Below, piece by piece: positions 33,131-41,754 of a DNA stretch of 63,255 bases. The translations under genes and the position numbers were made by a program. Numbering within the stretch: position 1 is the first letter of the stretch; each line of letters begins with the position of its first letter. The DNA comes from an uncultured Saprospirales bacterium. GTDB taxonomy: Bacteria; Bacteroidota; Bacteroidia; Chitinophagales; JADIYW01. Under the pieces are notes generated by a model. The model did no database searches, was not told the DNA's origin, and saw nothing but the letters and a program-made list of their open reading frames with translations. The stretch covers positions 1-63,255 of the forward strand of contig CALLKF010000068.1 in the NCBI GenBank assembly GCA_938008535.1. The letters are read 5' to 3'.

Positions 33131-36103
33131 ATGAGAAAGCATTTATTAAGCTATATAATTTTTATTGGTATCATCATTTTAAGAAGTAACTTATTTGCTC
33201 AAACACAGGTTGTAATTCAATGGCAAAATGGATTTGCTGATGGTGGAATAACATGTTTACAACAAACTTTTGATGGTGGTTATATCTTAGGAGGAATTTC
33301 AAATTCTGGAATTACAGCTGATAAATCAGAGCCATCGAGAGGGCAAGGTGATTTTTGGATAGTGAAAACGGATGAAGCAGGAAATAAACAATGGGATAAA
33401 ACAATTGGTGGTAGTGCTAGCGATTATTTATATTATATAGAACAAACTACAGATGGTGGTTATATATTATACGGAGATTCAAGATCCGGTATTTCAGGTG
33501 ACAAAACTACAGCAACAAAAGGATCTTGGATTGTAAAAACAAATAATGTAGGACAAATTCAATGGCAAAGAAGTATTGTTACGGATACAATGTATGGAGG
33601 AAGATTAGTTCATTCTGGTTCCTCACTAAAAACGTCAGATAATGGATTTATTTTTTGCCATGATTCTTTAGTAGAGAAAACAGATGCTTTAGGAAACATA
33701 CAATGGAAAGTTAAAACAGATTCAATTTTTGCAATTTATTCATTTCAACAAACAAATGATGGTGGATATATCCTTGCTGGCGCCTCAGTTATAATAGGTT
33801 TTTATCAAATAGAAAAGAAAGATGCAACAGGCACTGCTCAATGGTCTAAACGATTTCCATCAGCAGGAACAGACGGAAATGTTTCTTTAATACCATTTAT
33901 TAGACAAACAAATGATAATGGTTATGTATTAGGTGCTACAAAACAATTCTTCCCTGCTGGAATAAGAGGAACAGAAGATTTTTGGATAGCAAAGCTGGAC
34001 GCAACTGGAAATGAAGTATGGCAAAAAGATATTGGAGGTAATGGTACAGATTACATGTACACATTTCAACTCACTAACGATGGTGGTTTTTTATTTGGTG
34101 GTCCAAGTCAATCTGGAATTTCAGGTGATAAAACAGATACTTTACGAGGTGTGGAAGATATGTGGGTTGTAAAAACAAATAACCAAGGTGAGATTCAATG
34201 GCAAAAGACTTTAGGTTCAAGTGGTTTTAACAGTTATAGTGGTTTATATATAGCAAGACAAACAAGTGATGGAGCATATATTTTAGGAGGCACAGCTTCA
34301 CACGGTATTTCAGGCGATAAAACAGACACAGGTTCTTTTTGGGTAATAAAATTAATAGGAAACCCAAGATATATTACAGGAACTATTTTTGCAGACAATG
34401 ACAATAATTGTATTAAAAATAATAATGAAAATGGTGCAACAAATTTTTCTCTAAAAACTACAAAGAATAACAATGTTTTTTATGCTACTTCTCAACTTAA
34501 TGGTAGATATTATTTAGGAGTAATAGACACAGGACAATACAATATTGAATTATTGCCAAACTCTATTCATCCATATTTTTCTCCATCCAATTGTAATTCA
34601 TATGCTATTCATCTTGTAGATTCTATAACTACAGTTAATTTTGCTCTAAAACCACAATTTCTTTGTCCATACAACACAGTAAACGTTTCAACAACTACAC
34701 CTTTTCGTATCGGCAGACCACAAACCTATTATGTAAATTATTGCAATAACGGAACCATTGCTTCACCAAATACTTACATCACTATAAAATTGGATAGCTT
34801 GTTAGATATTAATGGTGCTAGTATTTTTTATACAACTTTGCCAAATCATACCTATCGTTTTAATATTGGCAATTTGGATTTTATAACTTGTGGTAGTTTT
34901 ACTTTTGTTGCAACGCCACGAATTAATGTTGTACAGCTCAATCAAACACTTTGCACTGAAGCACACATCTATCCTGACACCATTTGCACAACACCAAATT
35001 ACACAGGCGCATACGTCGTTGCATCAGTGCAATGTTTAGGTGATAGCGTTGAATTGAAACTTGAAAATCGTGGCGGTGATATGCAAGTACGCAAACGCTA
35101 TATTGTAATTGAAGATCAGGTAATGCGCATCAACCGTAATTATCAATTGCCACAAAATGGAATTATCATTGAAAAAATGCCTGCTGATTCAGGACATACT
35201 TATCGTATCATTGCTGAACAAGAAGATGCCTTGCCACCAAGCTATGGTGATAAATTTGCAACAGCAGCAATTGAAGGTTGCAGGCCAAATCCAGCGCTGA
35301 ATTTCTCAACAGGATATTTTACACAGTTTCCAAATTACGATGGCGAGCCATTCAGAGCCGTGAGTTGCAATGTAATTACTGGTTCTTATGATCCGAATGA
35401 TAAAGTAGCTTCGCCAGTTGGTTATGCAGCACAACATTACATCGAAAAAAATACACAAATCGATTATCAAATTAATTTTCAAAACACAGGAAACGATACT
35501 GCGTTTAAAGTAGTTGTCGTAGATACCATTGCACCAACTTTAGATATCAATAGTATTCAACTTGGTGTTGCTTCACATGCGTATCAGTTTCAGCGAACAG
35601 ACAGTAATGTAGTGCAGTTTGTGTTCGATAATATTTTATTGGTAGATAGTTTCCGCAACGAACCGAAATCGCATGGTTTTGTAAAATTCAAAATCCAGCA
35701 AAAACTAAACAATCCAAATGGCACAAAAATTTATAACAGTGCTGGAATTTATTTTGATTACAATGCACCAATTATTACGAACAGAACTTTTCACACCATT
35801 GGACAAAATTTTGTTACGGTTCAATTAATCAACACGATAAAAAATTCGAAGTATAATGTAAAAGAAGTAAAAGTTTTTCCAAATCCATTTAGAGATAAAA
35901 CACAAATAATTGTTGAATCCAATGAACTCAAAAATCCTGTTTTGTTGCTGATGAATATACAAGGTCAACTGATCAAAACCATTTCTTCAACCAACAATAC
36001 TACGTTTGATATTTACAGAGACGATTTATCGAATGGAATGTATTTGTTTAAAATAATGCAAAGCGATGAAACGGTTGCGAATGGTAAAGTAGTAGTTCAG
36101 TAG
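33131..36103 (+). CDS. T9SS type A sorting domain protein with propeller-like repeats
   Basis: 990 residues. Signal peptide in the first 24. Residues about 25-410 are six or so repeats of about 65 residues with the pattern QQTxDGGYILGG ... DFWIVKTDxxGNxQWxK, which suggests a beta-propeller-like surface domain. Around 415-510 is a Cna-B/SdrD-like segment (ITGTIFADNDNNCIKNNNEN). About 750-895 is the conserved block starting GSYDPNDK (DUF7619-like). The final 80 residues, from VKVFPNPFRDKTQI, are a type A T9SS sorting domain. Predicted to be secreted or surface-attached, and probably adhesive. It interrupts the minus-strand run between infC and rpmI. Confidence 0.92.
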   Translation: MRKHLLSYIIFIGIIILRSNLFAQTQVVIQWQNGFADGGITCLQQTFDGGYILGGISNSGITADKSEPSRGQGDFWIVKTDEAGNKQWDKTIGGSASDYLYYIEQTTDGGYILYGDSRSGISGDKTTATKGSWIVKTNNVGQIQWQRSIVTDTMYGGRLVHSGSSLKTSDNGFIFCHDSLVEKTDALGNIQWKVKTDSIFAIYSFQQTNDGGYILAGASVIIGFYQIEKKDATGTAQWSKRFPSAGTDGNVSLIPFIRQTNDNGYVLGATKQFFPAGIRGTEDFWIAKLDATGNEVWQKDIGGNGTDYMYTFQLTNDGGFLFGGPSQSGISGDKTDTLRGVEDMWVVKTNNQGEIQWQKTLGSSGFNSYSGLYIARQTSDGAYILGGTASHGISGDKTDTGSFWVIKLIGNPRYITGTIFADNDNNCIKNNNENGATNFSLKTTKNNNVFYATSQLNGRYYLGVIDTGQYNIELLPNSIHPYFSPSNCNSYAIHLVDSITTVNFALKPQFLCPYNTVNVSTTTPFRIGRPQTYYVNYCNNGTIASPNTYITIKLDSLLDINGASIFYTTLPNHTYRFNIGNLDFITCGSFTFVATPRINVVQLNQTLCTEAHIYPDTICTTPNYTGAYVVASVQCLGDSVELKLENRGGDMQVRKRYIVIEDQVMRINRNYQLPQNGIIIEKMPADSGHTYRIIAEQEDALPPSYGDKFATAAIEGCRPNPALNFSTGYFTQFPNYDGEPFRAVSCNVITGSYDPNDKVASPVGYAAQHYIEKNTQIDYQINFQNTGNDTAFKVVVVDTIAPTLDINSIQLGVASHAYQFQRTDSNVVQFVFDNILLVDSFRNEPKSHGFVKFKIQQKLNNPNGTKIYNSAGIYFDYNAPIITNRTFHTIGQNFVTVQLINTIKNSKYNVKEVKVFPNPFRDKTQIIVESNELKNPVLLLMNIQGQLIKTISSTNNTTFDIYRDDLSNGMYLFKIMQSDETVANGKVVVQ

Positions 36104-36107
36104 TTGA

Positions 36108-36140
36108 AGACCTTCAAGGTTTTTAAAACCTTGAAGGTCT
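36108..36140. terminator. Hairpin 1 between convergent genes
   Basis: Perfect 16-base arms AGACCTTCAAGGTTTT (36108) and AAAACCTTGAAGGTCT (36125), starting 4 bp after the T9SS protein stop. The T-rich right part of the left arm makes it usable as a terminator in either direction. Confidence 0.75.
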
Positions 36141-36143
36141 ATC

Positions 36144-36191
36144 TAGATAAAAGGTCGAAAGCATTCAAAAATGCTTTCGACCTTTTATCTA
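36144..36191. terminator. Hairpin 2 between convergent genes
   Basis: Perfect inverted repeat of 22 bp with a CAAA loop (36166-36169); arm cores AAAAGGTCGAAAGCATT and AATGCTTTCGACCTTTT. It abuts the stop of the minus-strand gene at 36192, and runs of A and T flank the GC-rich part on both sides. Together with hairpin 1 it separates two convergent genes. Confidence 0.8.
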
Positions 36192-36788
36192 TCAATTTTT
36201 AAGTATAGTATATCTTGTATTTAATTTCTTATTGATAAGTTTAATTGCTTTTATGTATTTTTCACGCCTGATCAAAGAAAGTAATTCGTAATCATTACCA
36301 ACGTATGGCAATAAATTTTCCTTATTGATTACATAGAGTTTGTCTTCATTACTTCGTTTAAAGTACGTAGCAAATTTAGAATCATAATTTGGAATAAAAC
36401 TATATAGTAAGATAGAATCATCATAAGTTTGTTGAAATAACCAACATGAATCATGATATGTATTTGCAATAATACCAGTATTTGCACCAAGTACTAAATA
36501 ATTGATGTAATACGTTTCATTTGCATAAATTTTCCCTACAGTTTTTTCCTTTTCTTTAATTAATAAACAGTGTATGTTTTCTGATAAATTAATTTCTCCA
36601 AATATTTTAATAATACTATCATTCTTTAATTTTACTCTGTAAAAGCTACTTGTTGTATATGGTTCTTCATCATTTGTATGATTAAAATATGGAGGAAAAA
36701 TAACTGGATTAGTAATTTTAATGGTTTGAGATTTTCCAGCTGTAGGAAATAATGCAAACAATAATAGTATAAGAATTAATCGATTCAT
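36192..36788 (-). CDS. Secreted protein of unknown function
   Basis: 198 residues with a signal peptide (LILILLLFALFPTAGKSQ). The mature part has no recognisable domain; aromatic- and Asn-rich strands alternate (FYRVKLKNDSIIKIFGEINL, TYYINYLVLGANTG), consistent with a small beta-rich periplasmic or surface protein. It starts 10 bp after the infC stop, so it may be the tail of the thrS-infC transcript. Confidence 0.7.
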   Translation of the reverse strand: MNRLILILLLFALFPTAGKSQTIKITNPVIFPPYFNHTNDEEPYTTSSFYRVKLKNDSIIKIFGEINLSENIHCLLIKEKEKTVGKIYANETYYINYLVLGANTGIIANTYHDSCWLFQQTYDDSILLYSFIPNYDSKFATYFKRSNEDKLYVINKENLLPYVGNDYELLSLIRREKYIKAIKLINKKLNTRYTILKN

Positions 36789-36797
36789 AAAAGAATC

Positions 36798-37343
36798 TTA
36801 TTTTTTCTTCGGTGCGATATACGCAATCATTTTTTTGCCTTCTAAGTTTGGCATTGCTTCCAATAAACCGTATTCTTTTAAAGCTTCAGCAAATTGTAGT
36901 AATACTAATTCACCACGATCTTTAAATTGTATTGCACGACCTTTGAATTGTACATAGATCTTTACTTTAGAACCTTCTTGCAAAAATTTCTGAGCGTGTT
37001 TTTTCTTAAAATCTAAATCATGATCATCCGTATTTGGCGTAAAGCGAATTTCTTTAACTTCCGTTTTTTTCTGCTTTGCCTTAATTTCTTTGTCTTTCTT
37101 CTTTTTGTCGTACAAGAATTTGTTGTAGTCAACTAAACGGCAAACTGGCGGCACCGCTTTTGGCGAAATTTCTACTAAGTCAACTTCTTGCTCTTTGGCT
37201 AATCGAAGTGCTTCATCAATTGTATAAACGCCTGGCTCAATTTCTTCGCCAACTAGGCGCACTTCTGGCACGCGAATATCTCTGTTTAATCTGTGTTCCG
37301 TTTCTCTTTTTTTCGGAATAAATGGTCGTCTTTTAGGTATCAA
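36798..37343 (-). CDS. infC: Translation initiation factor IF-3
   Basis: 181 residues. The N-domain starts around NRDIRVPEVRLVGEE and the C-domain carries KKTEVKEIRFTPNTDDHDLDFK and the conserved end GKKMIAYIAPKK. IF-3 binds the 30S subunit and proofreads the start codon. There is no ATG: an in-frame TAA stands four codons upstream, and the only plausible starts are TTG (37343) and the next codon ATA (37340). A rare start codon is the known basis of infC autocontrol in other bacteria. thrS is 38 bp upstream, in the classic order. Confidence 0.95.
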   Translation of the reverse strand: MIPKRRPFIPKKRETEHRLNRDIRVPEVRLVGEEIEPGVYTIDEALRLAKEQEVDLVEISPKAVPPVCRLVDYNKFLYDKKKKDKEIKAKQKKTEVKEIRFTPNTDDHDLDFKKKHAQKFLQEGSKVKIYVQFKGRAIQFKDRGELVLLQFAEALKEYGLLEAMPNLEGKKMIAYIAPKKK

Positions 37344-37349
37344 ACTTTT

Positions 37350-37384
37350 TTAATTATTAATTATAAATTACGATTTATGAATTA
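37350..37384. repeat. Heptamer tract in the thrS-infC gap
   Basis: Five 7-bp blocks on plus: TTAATTA, TTAATTA, TAAATTA, CGATTTA, TGAATTA, filling the gap between the thrS stop and the infC start. Nearly pure A/T, so some periodicity could be chance. Confidence 0.5.
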
Positions 37385-39310
37385 TTGATTTAACTCTTCT
37401 TGCAATATTACAGCAAAATCTTCAATAGTAAAAGCACCAAGGTCACCTTTTCCATGTTTTCTAACAGAAATTTGTTGATTTTCTACTTCTTTCTCACCAA
37501 TTACTGTCATATAAGGCACTTTCATCACTTCTGCATCGCGAATTTTCTTTCCAATTTTCTCAGCACGTTCATCAACACTAACTCTGAAACCTTTAGTTTG
37601 TAATGTTTCTGCAACAGATTTTGCATAGTCTAAAAACTTATCGCTGATAGGCAAAATAGAGATTTGTTTCGGTGCTAACCATAAAGGAAAATTACCTGCA
37701 CAATGCTCAATCAAAATCGCAAAAAACCGTTCTAAAGAACCAAACGGCGCACGGTGAATCATCACAGGTCGGTGTCTTTCGTTATCAGCGCCAATATATT
37801 CTAACTGGAAACGTTCAGGCAAATTATAATCTACTTGTATGGTTCCTAATTGCCAGCTTCTGCCAATTACATCTTTCACCATAAAATCCAGTTTTGGTCC
37901 GTAAAATGCAGCTTCACCTAAAACCGTAACAGTTTCTAATCCTTTTTCTTGAGCAGCTTCAACAATAGCTCTTTCTGCCTTTTCCCAGTTTTCGTCAGAG
38001 CCAATATACTTGTCTTTATTTTCAGGATCGCGTAATGATATTTGTGCGGTAAAGCTATCAAAACCTAATTTTCTAAAAACCAATTGCACCAGATCAATTA
38101 CACTTTTGAATTCTTCTTTTACCTGGTCTGCTGTACAAAATAAATGTGCGTCATCTTGTGTAAAGCCACGAACACGTGTCAATCCATGTAATTCGCCGCT
38201 TTGTTCGTAGCGGTAAACCGTACCAAATTCTGCTACACGATATGGCAGATCTTTGTATGATTTTGGAACATGCTTGAAAATTTCGCAGTGATGCGGACAA
38301 TTCATCGGTTTTAAGAAAAACTCTTCGTTTTCTTCAGGTGTTAAAATCGGCTGGAAAGAATCTTTTCCATATTTTTCATAGTGACCAGATGTTACATACA
38401 AATCTTTTTTGCCAATATGCGGTGTAACCACTGGTAAATAGCCACGTTTTATTTGTTCTTTTTTTAAGAAATCTGTTAATTGCTCACGAATAAAAGTTCC
38501 ATTTGGTAACCATAACGGCAAACCGGAACCTACTTTTTGAGAGAACGCAAATAATTCGAGTTGCTGACCTAATTTTCTGTGATCGCGTTTTTCAGCTTCT
38601 TCCAATAAACGCAAGTGTTCATCTAATTCCTGTTGATTCGGAAACGATACACCATAAATACGTGTCAGCTGTTTGCGTTTTTCATCGCCGCGCCAATACG
38701 CACCAGCCACTTTCATCAATTTTATCGCTTTGATATGACCTGTGTTTGGAATATGCGGTCCGCGACATAGATCGGTAAAATTGCCTTGATTATAAAAAGT
38801 AATTTGTCCATCTTCCAAACCTTCCAGTAGTTCCAGTTTATATTCGTCACCTTTTGCTTCGAAATATTTCACCGCATCTGCTTTAGAAATATCCTGTCTT
38901 TTGTACTCACTTTTCAAATTCGCCAATTCAGCCATTTTCTTTTCGATCTTTGGCAAATCAGCAAGCGTGATAGAAACATCGCCTGTATCGATATCATAAT
39001 AAAAACCATTCTCAATTGGCGGTCCAATTCCGAACTTCACACCTTTATATAAAGCTTCCATCGCTTCAGCAAATAAATGCGCAGAAGAGTGCCAAAAAGT
39101 AGATTTTCCGTTCGTGTCGTTCCAGGTCAGTAATTTGATGGTAGCATCATTGTTTATTGCGCGCGTAGCGTCCTGCACTTCGCCATTAATTTCTGCTGCC
39201 AACACTTTTTTTGGCAAGCTATTGCTCAGTTGACCAGCAATTTCTAAGGCAGTAATACCAGAATTAAATTCTTTTACTGCGCCATCCGGAAAGGTAATTT
39301 TAATACTCAT
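37382..39310 (-). CDS. thrS: Threonyl-tRNA synthetase
   Basis: 642 residues, the usual full-length class II enzyme. N-terminal TGS domain (MSIKITFPDGAVKEF), editing domain with HSSAHLFAEA, catalytic core with the zinc-ligand Cys in LKPMNCPHHCEIF, motif 2 around FGTVYRYEQSGELHGLTRVRG and motif 3 in MIHRAPFGSLERFF, then the anticodon-binding domain (QISILPISDKFLDYA). It charges tRNA-Thr and heads the thrS-infC pair. Confidence 0.97.
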   Translation of the reverse strand: MSIKITFPDGAVKEFNSGITALEIAGQLSNSLPKKVLAAEINGEVQDATRAINNDATIKLLTWNDTNGKSTFWHSSAHLFAEAMEALYKGVKFGIGPPIENGFYYDIDTGDVSITLADLPKIEKKMAELANLKSEYKRQDISKADAVKYFEAKGDEYKLELLEGLEDGQITFYNQGNFTDLCRGPHIPNTGHIKAIKLMKVAGAYWRGDEKRKQLTRIYGVSFPNQQELDEHLRLLEEAEKRDHRKLGQQLELFAFSQKVGSGLPLWLPNGTFIREQLTDFLKKEQIKRGYLPVVTPHIGKKDLYVTSGHYEKYGKDSFQPILTPEENEEFFLKPMNCPHHCEIFKHVPKSYKDLPYRVAEFGTVYRYEQSGELHGLTRVRGFTQDDAHLFCTADQVKEEFKSVIDLVQLVFRKLGFDSFTAQISLRDPENKDKYIGSDENWEKAERAIVEAAQEKGLETVTVLGEAAFYGPKLDFMVKDVIGRSWQLGTIQVDYNLPERFQLEYIGADNERHRPVMIHRAPFGSLERFFAILIEHCAGNFPLWLAPKQISILPISDKFLDYAKSVAETLQTKGFRVSVDERAEKIGKKIRDAEVMKVPYMTVIGEKEVENQQISVRKHGKGDLGAFTIEDFAVILQEELNQ

Positions 39311-39318
39311 AATTTGTG

Positions 39319-39326
39319 CAAAAATA
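39319..39326 (-). promoter_or_regulatory. Candidate -7 box of thrS promoter
   Basis: On minus: TATTTTTG, a match to TAnnTTTG, 9 bp from the ATG. It implies a very short leader. No -33 TTTG is obvious. Confidence 0.4.
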
Positions 39327-39367
39327 CGGTTTACAAGTTAAAAATTGAAATGTGTGTTTTCAATTAA

Positions 39368-39697
39368 TCGTTATTTATAGTTGAGCCAAAATTGTTTGAC
39401 GAAAGCCATTTTGTAGATAACAAAAATGAAAAAGCATATTACATTGCACCAATGTAATATTACAAAGGACTAAAAGTATATAACCAAACCCTTATGTTAT
39501 ATATCAAAAGGAAAAAAGCATACAACAAAAGGGCAATGTAATATAACAAATGACTAAAAGCATATAACAAAGGCGCAATGTAATATGACAAAAGGCTTTT
39601 GTTATATGACAATGGCGAAAAAGCATATGACAAAAGGGAAATGTTATATAACAAAAGACTTTTGTCATGTGTAAAATGGTATATGTTTACGTTATCA
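39368..39697. repeat. 21-bp phased repeat array C
   Basis: Units every 21 bp at 39368, 39389, 39410, 39431, 39452 and so on to 39683, sixteen in all, without slip. The core alternates between ATGTWATATRACAAA and AAAGCATATRACAAA, so a 42-bp higher-order pattern is visible in the middle (39515-39634). It fills the thrS-GMC oxidoreductase gap, and the last unit runs over the oxidoreductase stop codon. The sequence is unrelated to arrays A and B. The outermost left units are the weakest. Confidence 0.88.
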
Positions 39698-41287
39698 GGT
39701 AAAATCCTCTGCTACAATTTTCTCCATCGCACGTTCCGCTAAAGCAGCTATGGTAAGTGCAGGATTGGCACAAGCAGAAAATCCTGGCATCATGGAGCCG
39801 TCTAAACAATATAAGTTTTTGTATCCATTTAATCTGCCAAAGTAATCACTGGTAATTCCTAAAACAGCACCACCAAGTGGATGATAAGTAAAATCATCAC
39901 CAAAACCAGTACCATTAAAATAAAAAAAGCGTTCTAGTGTTCCACCATTTGCTGCATTCAACCTATCAACAAAATTTGCCATAGCTTGTCTTGAAATATC
40001 CATTTGTGATTTGTCAAAAAATAATTCTGCATTATCAGTTGTTGGATTGTATTTGAAGTAACCGCGATTTGGATTTTTAGTAATAGCTAAGGTTAATAAT
40101 TGTCGCAATTCCATACCAATAGGAAAAGGTGCTTGTTCAGCTAATAAAGGTGTAATCGGATTGTTTAAATCTCCATAGGCAGTAACAGGAACAATACATT
40201 GCTGTGCACCTGTATTTTCATTAATTGAAGAACGCATTGCCATGATATTGCCATTATTTCCCCAATGTTTTCCAATTTCATCACATAAATTTGGTAAACC
40301 ACCAGTATATTTTGATTTTAATAGAATATTCATAGTGCCAACAACACCAGCATTAACAAAAAGGTGTGTACAGGTGTAAGTTTTGATTTGTATAGTTTCA
40401 CCTTGTTCATTAATTTTAAAAACAGTTAATTCATATTTTCCGTTTGGTAATTGTTTAATACTGTCAACCTTATGTAAGGTTTCTATGGTAAGATTTCCAG
40501 TTGCTTTTGCAGCTGGAATATAATTTCTATCTAAGCTATTTTTGTAACCATTATTGCTACCATATAATAATTCACCACCAATAGATGATTTTTTTTGAGT
40601 TCCATTTAATTCGCCTCTTATAATATTAAAGTCAACACCAGCATTTAACATAACCTTTTCCATTCCTGCTTTTTGGCATTGCTTTAAACCTACTCTAGCA
40701 AATTGAAAAACATTTGAATTCAATAAATCATCAGGAACTTGGCCAAAGTTTAGCACACTTTTTACTTTTGGATACCATTTACTAGTCATGTCATTGTAAC
40801 TCACAAAAGGAAAGTATTCGTCCCAAAGTTCTGGTCTTGCATAAGGTAACATTGCACCGTATACTACAGATCCACCGCCTAAACAAGTGCCTCTATATAT
40901 TTTCATGTATGACGTTGGAAAATCTACTCGGTCTAATACACCAACATATTTAGGAATATTAAATTGAATGGTAGTTACAGGTGCTTCTGTTCTGTTTTTT
41001 AGCCAAAATGATCTGCCGTCTGGACTTAATGTTGATGTAAAAACATTCTTTGTAGAATTTACTTCATACTCTTTACCCATTTCCAGCATTAGTGTTTTAA
41101 CACCAGCTTGTGTTAATCTTAATGCAGAGACAGATGCGCCAAATCCAGAACCAATTACTATGGCTTCGTTGGTGTTGTCGTTTACCGAGATTGTTTCTTT
41201 TTTACAAGCTGCCATAGGTATAGATGCAGCTACGCCAGCCATTGTGGAAAGTTTTACAAACTTTCGTCTTGAAATAGATTTTTTCAT
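39695..41287 (-). CDS. Tat-exported GMC-family oxidoreductase
   Basis: 530 residues. Twin-arginine signal SRRKFVKLSTMAGVAASIP, with a Cys soon after (MAACKK) that could be lipidated. FAD dinucleotide fold VIGSGFGASVSALRL at residues 42-56, GGGSVVYGAML in the substrate domain, and the C-terminal His-containing DFTYHPLGGAVLG followed by LYCLDGSMMPGFSACANPALTIAALAERA. This is the cholesterol-oxidase-like branch of the GMC family. Substrate unknown, probably an alcohol or sterol-like compound in the periplasm. Confidence 0.9.
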   Translation of the reverse strand: MKKSISRRKFVKLSTMAGVAASIPMAACKKETISVNDNTNEAIVIGSGFGASVSALRLTQAGVKTLMLEMGKEYEVNSTKNVFTSTLSPDGRSFWLKNRTEAPVTTIQFNIPKYVGVLDRVDFPTSYMKIYRGTCLGGGSVVYGAMLPYARPELWDEYFPFVSYNDMTSKWYPKVKSVLNFGQVPDDLLNSNVFQFARVGLKQCQKAGMEKVMLNAGVDFNIIRGELNGTQKKSSIGGELLYGSNNGYKNSLDRNYIPAAKATGNLTIETLHKVDSIKQLPNGKYELTVFKINEQGETIQIKTYTCTHLFVNAGVVGTMNILLKSKYTGGLPNLCDEIGKHWGNNGNIMAMRSSINENTGAQQCIVPVTAYGDLNNPITPLLAEQAPFPIGMELRQLLTLAITKNPNRGYFKYNPTTDNAELFFDKSQMDISRQAMANFVDRLNAANGGTLERFFYFNGTGFGDDFTYHPLGGAVLGITSDYFGRLNGYKNLYCLDGSMMPGFSACANPALTIAALAERAMEKIVAEDFT

Positions 41288-41318
41288 TAATAAATTAGGT
41301 TAATTGTTTACAGCTAAC

Positions 41319-41326
41319 CAAATATA
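41319..41326 (-). promoter_or_regulatory. Candidate -7 box of the GMC oxidoreductase promoter
   Basis: On minus: TATATTTG, a full match to TAnnTTTG, 32 bp before the start codon. Confidence 0.45.
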
Positions 41327-41505
41327 GTTATTTAATTTAATAAAAAAAAATTCTAAACAGACTTTTTTAATATTTTAATAAATACTATCTTGAATGATTT
41401 ACATGATATTTGATATTCAAGATTCTTACAAGAAATCTAAATTTCTTTGATTTTAAAGGTGATGAGATATTGCCGTATTGACTATCTTTAAAAGCGTATC
41501 ATTTT

Positions 41506-41688
41506 TTACTTATCTTTTATTGCCAATCGAACACCTGTAATATAAGTAATACATGCTGAAATAAGCAAAGCTGTAAAACCAATGTATTGCGCGTTTGTAA
41601 GTGGCGCATCATATTTGAACATGATCAAAGAAATGATAACGGTTGGAATTATCCATGCAAGCAAAGGCAAAAGGTATTTAAATTTCAT
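41506..41688 (-). CDS. Small two-helix membrane protein
   Basis: 60 residues with two hydrophobic segments (about 5-24 and 34-53) and a basic C-terminal end (RLAIKDK). The start is at an ATG. Nothing recognisable; it stands alone between the GMC gene and a lipoprotein gene. Short, but the amphipathic layout and clean start make it a plausible gene. Confidence 0.55.
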   Translation of the reverse strand: MKFKYLLPLLAWIIPTVIISLIMFKYDAPLTNAQYIGFTALLISACITYITGVRLAIKDK

Positions 41689-41754
41689 CTGAATATTTTT
41701 AGCATTACAAAAGCTAAGCTACTGTAATTATTTTAATATTTCGAATTCTAAAAA

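Noticed and set aside
39460..39654. Tyr/Leu/Ser-rich small protein on minus
   Set aside because: Translation of array C with 7-residue periodicity only; no signal or family.
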